NCBI GenBank assembly: GCA_020433785.1
Contig: JAGRCC010000468.1
Coordinates: forward strand, 1 to 6,784
Reading direction: 5' to 3'
Source: Anaerolineae bacterium
GTDB lineage: Bacteria > Chloroflexota > Anaerolineae > 4572-78 > J111
Length of the DNA stretch: 6,784 nucleotides
The position numbers were made by a program, and so were the translations under genes. The notes below the pieces were generated by a model that saw nothing but the letters and a program-made list of their open reading frames with translations, was not told where the DNA came from and searched no databases. Of this stretch, positions 1 through 4,925 are shown one piece after another (position 1 is the first letter of the stretch; every line of letters starts with the position of its first letter).

Positions 1-65
1 CGCAGCCGGATAAGATGTACCCCCTCAGTCAGTAAACTGGCGAATATATCTTCCAACCTTGCCAT
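1..65 (-). CDS. 5' end of a minus-strand gene, product not identified (partial)
   Basis: Read on the minus strand, an ATG at 65-63 follows a perfect AGGAGG Shine-Dalgarno (complement of 71-76) with a 5-base spacer. It opens 21 codons without a stop before the window ends. The visible N-terminus is MARLEDIFASLLTEGVHLIR plus one residue, a soluble, leucine-rich start with no signal peptide. The pattern 'LL-EG-H-I-' resembles, from memory only, the N-terminal helix of a class of Chloroflexota STAND/NB-ARC-type signalling ATPases with a small N-terminal DNA-binding-like domain; this family call is weak. The gene is divergent from the small membrane protein and regulator at 636-2196, so the 570-base gap probably contains control elements for both directions. 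The start is well supported by the ribosome binding site; the function is not. Confidence 0.7.
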   Translation of the reverse strand, partial: MARLEDIFASLLTEGVHLIRL

Positions 66-145
66 AATGTCCTCCTAAACTTGACCTGCAGCCTCTTTAA
101 ATTGGGAACTGGTCTTACGTCTGCCCCATAAAACAATCTCTCCAA

Positions 146-176
146 GACTTGAAAAATAGGATCAGATTTTCAAGTC
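146..176. repeat. Perfect 10-bp inverted repeat upstream of the minus-strand gene
   Basis: GACTTGAAAA at 146-155 is exactly repeated in inverse as TTTTCAAGTC at 167-176, separated by 11 bases. The dyad sits about 80 bases upstream of the minus-strand start codon (65). On the minus strand its outer edge includes TTGACT, a close match to a -35 hexamer, but I find no good -10 at the right distance. It could be an operator for the minus-strand gene or a stem in its leader RNA; the sequence alone does not decide. Confidence 0.5.
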
Positions 177-415
177 AATGTATACGAATTCTACGCTAAG
201 CCATGCGGCTCAAGGTATGTCGTCGAAAAAAAGATAATTTGTTAATGCGGTGAATGAAGGTGTGATAAAAAGTCGATCTGTGCGTGGCGGAAAAGAGTTA
301 TAAAAAGTTAGAAAACCATTTTAATCATATCATAAAACCGCTAATGAGTCTGTGCTGTAGGTCACACCCTTCTATCCTGCCTATAGGTAAAAGGGGCCAG
401 ACCTGCTACTGCTGT

Positions 416-471
416 CCGGTCCGAATTTTCGAAGTAAATTCGGACCGGCACTTCCACACCTCGGAAGCCGG
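416..471. repeat. Perfect 13-bp hairpin overlapping a second, competing hairpin
   Basis: CCGGTCCGAATTT at 416-428 pairs perfectly with AAATTCGGACCGG at 436-448 around a 7-base loop. The last four bases of that stem (CCGG, 445-448) can instead pair with CCGG at 468-471, continuing with CTTCC (451-455) on GGAAG (463-467). The two stems share 445-448 and cannot both form completely. There is no downstream T-tract. It could be a REP-like intergenic repeat, a processed RNA structure or a protein-binding palindrome. The inverted repeat is certain; its role is unknown. Confidence 0.6.
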
Positions 472-534
472 ATTTGTTATGATATGACCGAAGTCTAAGT
501 TAATTATATTGATATTGTGTTAATCAGTAAATGG

Positions 535-594
535 GTAATGAGTCATTACGAGATGGTCATATTTAATAACTCATTACCAGACGATAAGCATAAT
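535..594 (+). promoter_or_regulatory. Operator array (TCATTAC repeats) with -10-like CATAAT
   Basis: GTAATGAGTCATTAC at 535-549 is a perfect palindrome with 7-base arms around one central base. Its right arm TCATTAC (543-549) recurs in direct orientation at 571-577. The match extends to 11 of 13 bases (541-553 against 569-581), exactly 28 bases apart, with a weaker copy TCATATT halfway at 557-563, which gives a 14-bp period. GGTAATGAGT (534-543) also pairs with ACTCATTACC (569-578). CATAAT at 589-594 fits a -10 box 5 of 6, but no recognisable -35 lies 16-18 bases upstream; the last repeat occupies that place. This layout is typical of an activator-dependent promoter for the operon starting at 636. 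The start of transcription would be near 601, leaving a leader of about 35 bases. The repeats are seen directly; the promoter role is inferred. Confidence 0.5.
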
Positions 595-621
595 GTTTTT
601 TGGACTATGCGGTAGTTTCGC

Positions 622-629
622 GAGGAGGG
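622..629 (+). promoter_or_regulatory. Strong ribosome binding site that sets the start at 636
   Basis: GAGGAGGG lies 6 bases upstream of the ATG at 636. The reading frame is open from an earlier ATG at 600, but that codon has no purine-rich site before it (it follows a run of T), so 636 is the chosen start. Confidence 0.8.
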
Positions 630-635
630 CTAACA

Positions 636-956
636 ATGAGTCTATCAAAACGAATGACTGATGGGGGGCAATCCGACGCTCCGCTGCAGGCCGAACTATT
701 TCGGTCACTTGAACAGCTGCGGAAGAAAAGCGTCATGCTGGAGCAATCGAGCGCCAACGCCTTAGAAGGCGACGTGTGGGTGTACCGTATTGTAGTGATA
801 ACGCTCGGTCTGGCCGTCCTGATTTCGATAGTTGGCGCTTTGTTCCTGGCCCTGTTTGGAACGGGGCAAAGTTCTGAAGCAATGGTAGCGATTGGTTCCG
901 CCGCGGTTGGCGCAATGGCCGGACTACTGGCCCCGTCGCCGCGGGATATTAGATAG
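636..956 (+). CDS. Small two-segment membrane protein of unknown function
   Basis: This is a 106-residue protein whose function I do not recognise. Residues 1-45 are hydrophilic; about 17-41 form a likely amphipathic or coiled-coil helix rich in Leu, Glu, Lys and Gln. Residues 50-74 are a strong membrane helix, followed by a short loop (GTGQSSE). Residues 82-99 are a Gly/Ala-rich second hydrophobic segment ending in the motif LLAPSPR. No signal-peptide cleavage site is evident. Small proteins with a hydrophobic 'AVGA-AGLLAPSP' ending are, as far as I recall, frequent in Chloroflexota, but they carry no assigned role. It is the first gene of an operon: the regulator begins only 16 bases after its stop, so the pair is probably co-transcribed. 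A plausible but unproven idea is that its cytoplasmic helix interacts with, or anchors, a partner such as that regulator. The start at 636 is set by a strong upstream ribosome binding site. Confidence 0.8.
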   Translation: MSLSKRMTDGGQSDAPLQAELFRSLEQLRKKSVMLEQSSANALEGDVWVYRIVVITLGLAVLISIVGALFLALFGTGQSSEAMVAIGSAAVGAMAGLLAPSPRDIR

Positions 957-966
957 AAAGGTGAGG
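957..966 (+). promoter_or_regulatory. Ribosome binding site of the BTAD regulator
   Basis: AAAGGTGAGG follows immediately after the stop of the small membrane protein. GAGG (963-966) is 6 bases from the ATG at 973, while AAAGG is 5 bases from an in-frame ATG at 967. I prefer 973 because GAGG then lies fully outside the coding region; a start at 967 would add only two residues. Confidence 0.6.
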
Positions 967-972
967 ATGACA

Positions 973-2196
973 ATGAATATGGGCGATTATAGCCATAGTA
1001 ACAAAACTTTAAGCATCACTCAACACTGCTTTACCCTGGCGAAACCGGCCGAACCCACATCCAATGGTAAATTGGCCGGCGAAGACCGGAGTTTAGAATG
1101 GGACAATGTCTGGTCTATTATCCATCGATTTTTAGAAAGTGGACAGTACCAGCAAGTTACCGGGCTGCTCAAGAAGGCGCAGACCCAACCCGAAAAAGCC
1201 GGTGTAGACGCCGAGATTTTGCTGGTGGCTGAACATCTCTGCCGTTTGTGCCAACAGTACCAGACCGAAGTGGATCGCCTCCGTCAGGCGGCCGATAATG
1301 CCGGCCAATTGGAAGGCGAACTGCGCCAACGGCTGCAATTCATGCTCGGCCGGGCCGATGCTCAGCCGGCTTTGGTTAAAAAGCAGGCCAAACGAACCGA
1401 GATCGACTTCAAAATCTACTGCTTTGGCCGATTTCAAATATTTCACAATGACCAGTGCATCTCGGAGTGGACCAGTTTGAAGGCGCGTGCTGTGCTGAGA
1501 TACCTGGTCGCTCATCAGGGCCGACCGGTTCCCAAAGAGACTTTAATGGATCTCTTTTGGCCCGATGCTAACTTCGAAGCCGCCCGTCGTAATCTGCACC
1601 AGGCCATCTACTGCCTACGCCATACCTTACGTCGTGAAGATTCGGCGCTGTCTCCCATCCTGTTTGAGAACGATTGCTACCTGCTCAATCCAGCCTTGAA
1701 TATCTGGGTCGACTACGTGGAATTCAAAGAGCGGGTCGAAACCGGCCGGGTGCTGGAGCAAGCCGGTCGCCATAAAGAAGCTGTAGCCGTCTATACCCTG
1801 GCCGAACGACTTTACGCCGGCGATTTTTTGGCCGACGATCTATTTGAAGAATGGGCTTACATTCAACGCGAACATTTGCGTAGTCTGTATCTGGAATTGA
1901 CCAGCCGTCTGAGCGACTATTATCTGGCCCAGCAAGATTACTCAAAACTGATCCACCTGGGCCAAAAGGTACTGCGCCACGATAGCTGCTACGAAGATGC
2001 ATACCGCTGGCTGATGTGGGGCTATCTGGCTCGCGGCCAACGCCAACTGGCCTTGCGCCAATATTTCCAATGTGTCGAAACACTGCAATCGGAACTAGAT
2101 GTCAGCCCGTCGCCGGAAACACAGGCCCTTTATCGGCAAATTGCCGAAGGCCACGACACCTTAGTGCTGGCCGGACTGGAAGCCGCAGTTCTCTAA
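973..2196 (+). CDS. BTAD-family transcriptional regulator (SARP/AfsR-like winged helix plus TPR-like domain)
   Basis: This 407-residue protein is a probable cytoplasmic DNA-binding regulator. Residues about 146-239 look like an OmpR/PhoB-type winged helix: a beta start (IYCFGRFQIF), then helices with LKARAVLRYLVAHQGRPVPKE, the LFWPD motif (194-198) and the recognition-helix region ARRNLHQAIYCLRHTLR. Residues about 246-391 match the bacterial transcriptional activator domain, an alpha-helical TPR-like fold: the YAGDFL motif at 281-286, EEW and 'EDAYRWLMWGYLARGQR-ALRQY' near 341-364, ending in ELDVSPSPETQALY. Unlike classic SARPs, the winged helix is central. It is preceded by about 145 residues, of which 45-125 are helical and TPR- or coiled-coil-like. 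No P-loop or NB-ARC ATPase is present, unlike AfsR. It shares an operon with the small membrane protein upstream and is followed by a strong terminator. Its target is unknown; autoregulation through the TCATTAC array is possible because SARPs bind direct heptamer repeats. Confidence 0.9.
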   Translation: MNMGDYSHSNKTLSITQHCFTLAKPAEPTSNGKLAGEDRSLEWDNVWSIIHRFLESGQYQQVTGLLKKAQTQPEKAGVDAEILLVAEHLCRLCQQYQTEVDRLRQAADNAGQLEGELRQRLQFMLGRADAQPALVKKQAKRTEIDFKIYCFGRFQIFHNDQCISEWTSLKARAVLRYLVAHQGRPVPKETLMDLFWPDANFEAARRNLHQAIYCLRHTLRREDSALSPILFENDCYLLNPALNIWVDYVEFKERVETGRVLEQAGRHKEAVAVYTLAERLYAGDFLADDLFEEWAYIQREHLRSLYLELTSRLSDYYLAQQDYSKLIHLGQKVLRHDSCYEDAYRWLMWGYLARGQRQLALRQYFQCVETLQSELDVSPSPETQALYRQIAEGHDTLVLAGLEAAVL

Positions 2197-2220
2197 GGCA
2201 AGATTACGTTTTGGTTGAGC

Positions 2221-2246
2221 CGTTGGGGGTCGCCTGGCCCCCAGCG
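2221..2246 (+). other. GC-rich stem-loop between the regulator stop and the terminator
   Basis: CGTTGGGGG (2221-2229) pairs with CCCCCAGCG (2238-2246), nine pairs with one G-U, around an 8-base loop. No T-tract follows, so it is not an intrinsic terminator by itself. The next 35 bases (2253-2285) are pyrimidine-rich with a roughly 10-base quasi-repeat (TATCCTCTCA, TAACCCTCTC, TAATCCCTCG). It may protect the 3' end of the operon transcript; this is inferred. Confidence 0.45.
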
Positions 2247-2301
2247 TTCACATATCCTCTCATAACCCTCTCTAATCCCTCGCTAGTACCAATCTCTAGC
2301 C

Positions 2302-2338
2302 AATGGCCCGACCCCACCCGGTCGGGCCATTTTCTTTT
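2302..2338 (+). terminator. Strong Rho-independent terminator of the regulator operon
   Basis: AATGGCCCGACC (2302-2313) and GGTCGGGCCATT (2320-2331) form a perfect 12-bp stem with a 6-base loop, followed by a T-rich tail (TTTTCTTTT, 2330-2338). It ends the operon of the small membrane protein and the BTAD regulator about 105 bases after the last stop. On the minus strand no T-tract follows the stem, so it works in one direction only. Confidence 0.93.
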
Positions 2339-2358
2339 AGTTTTGGAATGACGACCCT

Positions 2359-2396
2359 TTGCCAGCGACTAAGGGGCGTGGTAAGATAGTGAGTAA
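2359..2396 (+). promoter_or_regulatory. Sigma-70-type extended -10 promoter, probably giving a leaderless mRNA
   Basis: TTGCCA (2359-2364, 5 of 6 matches to the -35 consensus) is followed after exactly 17 bases by TAAGAT (2382-2387, 4 of 6), with TG at 2379-2380 in the extended -10 position. Transcription would begin about 2393-2396, while the ATG of the glycosyltransferase is at 2396-2398. No Shine-Dalgarno lies at a working distance; AAGGGG at 2371-2376 is 19 bases from the ATG and inside the promoter spacer. The message would then have a leader of 0-3 bases. The promoter directly follows the terminator, so the glycosyltransferase operon appears to be transcribed on its own. Confidence 0.6.
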
Positions 2397-4912
2397 TGTC
2401 AAAAGCCGGTCGAGCTGTCAAACTGAAAAATAAAGCGATTGCTGCCGGGGTCGTGGTCTACCTCGGTCTTTTCTTCTTAGCCTTACTGCCGCGCATTTAT
2501 GACTTGCAGCGTTTTGTCACCGCCGACGAGGCCAAGTGGGTCTATCGCTCGGCGCAATTTCTGGCAGCCCTACTCAGGGGCGATCTGGCCGGAACCAGCG
2601 TCAACCTCACGCCGGCTGTCACTACCACCTGGCTGGGCAGCTTGGGCCTGACCCTCTACTACCAACTCCATCACGCGGCCCTGGGCCTCCCTTTGCTCGA
2701 TTGGTTGACCTCCCTCCCCGAATTCAGAACCGACCTGCCTGTTCTGGCCGCCACGCGTTGGTCGATGGCCATCGCGGCCTCCTTGGGAGTGATTGTTATC
2801 TACAGTTTAGCCCGTCCGCTGTTTGGCGCGACCGTGGCTTTTATAGGCGCCGTATTCGTAGCGCTCGATCCCCACACCCTCTCGCTCTCTCGCATTCTCG
2901 GCCACGACGCACCGGCCGCGATGTTGATGACGATCTCGGTGCTGCTGCTGCAGCAGGGTTGCAGAGTGGCAAGGTGGCAAGGCAGCACAGTAGCCGGAGG
3001 ATCGGGTGACAGAGATACAGAAGGCCAGGGGGACAAGGTAGCCGGAGGATGGCGGGAGACGCTTTTTATGATTTTGTCGGGGGTGACGGCGGGGCTGGCT
3101 TTTCTGTCGAAAGCTCCGGCGTTGTTTTTGATCCCGTTCGCCGGCCTGCTATTTCTGAGTCGAATCTGGCTCGATCGAGGATCGATTGGCGTTTGGGTCC
3201 GGCAGTTTTTGCTGTGGGGTCTGGCCGCCTATCTAACCTTCGTGATAGTCTGGCCCGCCGCCTGGGTCGATCCAGTGGGGCGGCCCTGGGCCGTCGTTGA
3301 AAATGGTTTCATCTCGGCCACCGATCAAGATGAGGCCGACGACGAAAACTATTGGCTGGTGCCTGATCTGGGGCCCTTCTATTATATCGTACACGGCGCT
3401 TTTAAGCTCAGTCCACTGGTGACCGTTGGTCTGGGCCTTTTGCTTTTTTTAGGACTGGCCCGCCGGATGGATCGGTCCGAACAGGAATTTAGGACTGTGC
3501 TTAATTCCCCGCTGTTCTGGCTGGCGGCGTTCGTTTTGCTGTTCACGTTGTTTATGACTCTCGGCGATAAACGCAGCCCGCGCTACATCCTGCCCATCTT
3601 TCCGCCGTTGGCGTTGATGGCGGCCGCCGGCTGGTATCAGCTGTATGCCACATTTATCATGCGTGATCAGACCAAACGCCGGCCCGCCGTCGACCTGCGC
3701 CATTTGCCTTTTGCCGCCACCCTGACCGTGTCGGCATTGGTTGTTTTGTTGCCCTATGCACCCTACTACTTTTCTTATTTCAATCCGGTGGTCGGTGGTC
3801 CCTTTCTCGCCCCACGTGTGGTAAAATATGGGTGGGGAGAAGGTTTAGATCAGGTGGGGCGCTTCCTCCAGCGAGTTGTGCCGGGCAGTAGGGTCGGCAC
3901 GCCGTACGCCTCAACAGTCGCGCCCTATTTTGGGGGTCGGCTGTTGGACATGACCGCCGATCATTTGGATTATGTGGTGCTTTACAGTAAACAGCTTCAA
4001 TCCGGCGAACCCTCACCGGCGGCCATCCAATATTACAACGCCGGCGGCGCGATTTTTGCGGTGACGTTGAACGGGCTGCCCTACGCTAACGTGTTTGCCG
4101 GGCCGGCTATACAGATGCTGCCTCCCGGCACTGGCCCACTTGGCTACCGCCCTCTCAGCCCCTACGGCGCAATTGGACAGCCGCTGGATGTGGATGTGTT
4201 ATGGCCGGCTAATGAAGTTTCGATTTCAACCCTGCCAACGATCACGCTGCATCCTTCGGTTGACGATGACGTGGTTGACGATGAGGTCGCTCAGGCATCA
4301 GGAGCAGCGGCGTCTCCGGCCGGTTCATCGACGCCGATTGTAGCCCAGAAGCCGGACAACTTGACGCCGGTTGGCGAGACAATGTCGGTCAGCCGGTACC
4401 GCTTGAATCTACCGGAAGATGTGGAGCGAGGTCGCTATACTCTGTTTATCGATGATCAGCCGCTGGGCGAGATCGATCTGCGCCGATTTGAAGTCCCGCC
4501 CAACCTGAGCCAAGCCGGTGAGGTGATCTTTGACGAGCAGATAGCGCTGGTAGGCTACCGGATCAATCCGAGTACCGATTTTGTGGGGTTAACGGTTGCC
4601 TGGCAGGCTAAACAAGCGCCACTGCCGGATTACACCGTTTTCGCCCAAATTCTGGAGGCGGAAACCAACGAGCGCGTTGCCGGGGTCGATACTCAGCCGC
4701 GCCGAGGTACGCTGCCGACTGGTACCTGGCTCAACGGCGAAGTGGTGGTTGATGACTATTTGATCGCCGTTCCTTATGACTTTCAACCCGGCTATTACAA
4801 AGTCATTGTCGGCCTCTATCGGCCGGACACCGGCCAACGCCTGCTGCTGGCCGATGGTCAAGATTACTGGACCGTGCCGTGGACATTTATTCGCAAAGAT
4901 CAGCCCGATTAG
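2396..4912 (+). CDS. GT39/PMT-like integral membrane glycosyltransferase with C-terminal beta domain
   Basis: This 838-residue protein is a likely GT-C fold glycosyltransferase; the family transfers sugars from polyprenyl-phosphate donors on the outer face of the membrane. A first membrane helix (about 14-32) leads to the acidic TADEAKW motif, with D44 and E45 in the first outer loop, the family's usual catalytic position. Further membrane segments lie near 119-139, 145-159, 172-188, 222-254, 271-290, 341-355, 373-390, 397-417 and 439-459. A GHDA motif at 169-172 precedes the fourth of these. YYFSYFNPVVGG (457-468) and GWGEGLD (479-485) are shared with the next gene. About 590-838 is a non-membrane, beta-rich C-terminal part of the sort often attached to Chloroflexota membrane glycosyltransferases, interrupted by an acidic and Ala/Ser/Pro-rich linker (622-650). 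Oddities: a low-complexity cytoplasmic insertion near 190-219, and TPA (72-74) where the paralogue has HPG. Sugar and acceptor cannot be told. The start is fixed by the position of helix 1 and by the adjacent promoter. Confidence 0.87.
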   Translation: MSKAGRAVKLKNKAIAAGVVVYLGLFFLALLPRIYDLQRFVTADEAKWVYRSAQFLAALLRGDLAGTSVNLTPAVTTTWLGSLGLTLYYQLHHAALGLPLLDWLTSLPEFRTDLPVLAATRWSMAIAASLGVIVIYSLARPLFGATVAFIGAVFVALDPHTLSLSRILGHDAPAAMLMTISVLLLQQGCRVARWQGSTVAGGSGDRDTEGQGDKVAGGWRETLFMILSGVTAGLAFLSKAPALFLIPFAGLLFLSRIWLDRGSIGVWVRQFLLWGLAAYLTFVIVWPAAWVDPVGRPWAVVENGFISATDQDEADDENYWLVPDLGPFYYIVHGAFKLSPLVTVGLGLLLFLGLARRMDRSEQEFRTVLNSPLFWLAAFVLLFTLFMTLGDKRSPRYILPIFPPLALMAAAGWYQLYATFIMRDQTKRRPAVDLRHLPFAATLTVSALVVLLPYAPYYFSYFNPVVGGPFLAPRVVKYGWGEGLDQVGRFLQRVVPGSRVGTPYASTVAPYFGGRLLDMTADHLDYVVLYSKQLQSGEPSPAAIQYYNAGGAIFAVTLNGLPYANVFAGPAIQMLPPGTGPLGYRPLSPYGAIGQPLDVDVLWPANEVSISTLPTITLHPSVDDDVVDDEVAQASGAAASPAGSSTPIVAQKPDNLTPVGETMSVSRYRLNLPEDVERGRYTLFIDDQPLGEIDLRRFEVPPNLSQAGEVIFDEQIALVGYRINPSTDFVGLTVAWQAKQAPLPDYTVFAQILEAETNERVAGVDTQPRRGTLPTGTWLNGEVVVDDYLIAVPYDFQPGYYKVIVGLYRPDTGQRLLLADGQDYWTVPWTFIRKDQPD
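2966..3045. repeat. Ten degenerate octanucleotide repeats inside the glycosyltransferase gene
   Basis: From 2966 the sequence can be cut into ten consecutive 8-mers of consensus near GTRRCAAG: GTGGCAAG twice, GCAGCACA, GTAGCCGG, AGGATCGG, GTGACAGA, GATACAGA, AGGCCAGG, GGGACAAG and GTAGCCGG. GTAGCCGGAGGAT is exactly repeated at 2990-3002 and 3038-3050, 48 bases (six units) apart. The array encodes residues about 190-217, a Gly-rich hydrophilic stretch between two membrane segments. It resembles the short tandemly repeated sequences known from cyanobacterial and, as I recall, Chloroflexota genomes. Confidence 0.6.
4258..4287. repeat. 15-bp tandem duplication encoding VDDDV-VDDEV
   Basis: Two adjacent 15-base units (4258-4272 and 4273-4287) differ at one position. 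In frame they give an acidic Val-Asp pentapeptide pair at residues 622-631, in a linker of the C-terminal domain that continues into an Ala/Ser/Pro-rich run. It looks like a slippage-type expansion within a flexible linker. Confidence 0.75.
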
Positions 4913-4925
4913 TTTTTGGAAATGA

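Larger units (their letters stand above)
66..635. other. Divergent intergenic region, A+T-rich, with several dyads
   Basis: This 570-base stretch lies between two divergently oriented genes and is visibly richer in A and T than the coding DNA to its right. I see no gene with a credible ribosome binding site in it. It holds a perfect 10-bp inverted repeat (146-155 with 167-176), a perfect 13-bp inverted repeat (416-428 with 436-448) that overlaps a second hairpin, and a palindrome plus direct-repeat array (535-581) next to a -10-like hexamer. No T-tract follows any of the hairpins on the plus strand, so none looks like an intrinsic terminator. Bases 177-413 contain only runs of A/T and weak promoter-like words, and I could not assign anything there. 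Confidence 0.75.

Noticed and set aside
239..268. TTGTTA followed by TGATAA as a possible promoter
   Set aside because: Both boxes are weak, the spacing is 18 bases, and no gene follows for more than 350 bases.
416..448. The 13-bp inverted repeat considered as a terminator or as the ends of an insertion sequence
   Set aside because: There is no T-tract on either side suited to a terminator, and only 7 bases separate the arms, so no element lies between them; flanking target duplications are not seen.
284..487. A 67-codon plus-strand frame beginning with GTG
   Set aside because: It has no ribosome binding site, an odd Cys/His-rich composition and no domain pattern, and it runs through the perfect hairpin at 416-448, which explains its apparent coding content.
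600..635. An upstream in-frame ATG that would lengthen the small membrane protein by 12 residues
   Set aside because: It follows a run of T without a Shine-Dalgarno, while the ATG at 636 has GAGGAGGG 6 bases away.
892..972. An upstream in-frame ATG that would extend the regulator by 27 residues
   Set aside because: It lies inside the small membrane protein gene, yields a Pro/Arg/Trp-rich peptide unlike the rest, and lacks a ribosome binding site; the starts at 967 or 973 have one.
605..973. A minus-strand frame of 122 codons opposite the small membrane protein
   Set aside because: Its Ser/Arg/Thr-rich product looks like the antisense of a real gene, and the plus-strand frame has a strong ribosome binding site and a sensible membrane protein product.
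2966..3050. The repeat array considered as a CRISPR array
   Set aside because: Units are contiguous 8-mers without spacers, they lie within an open coding frame, and no cas genes are nearby.
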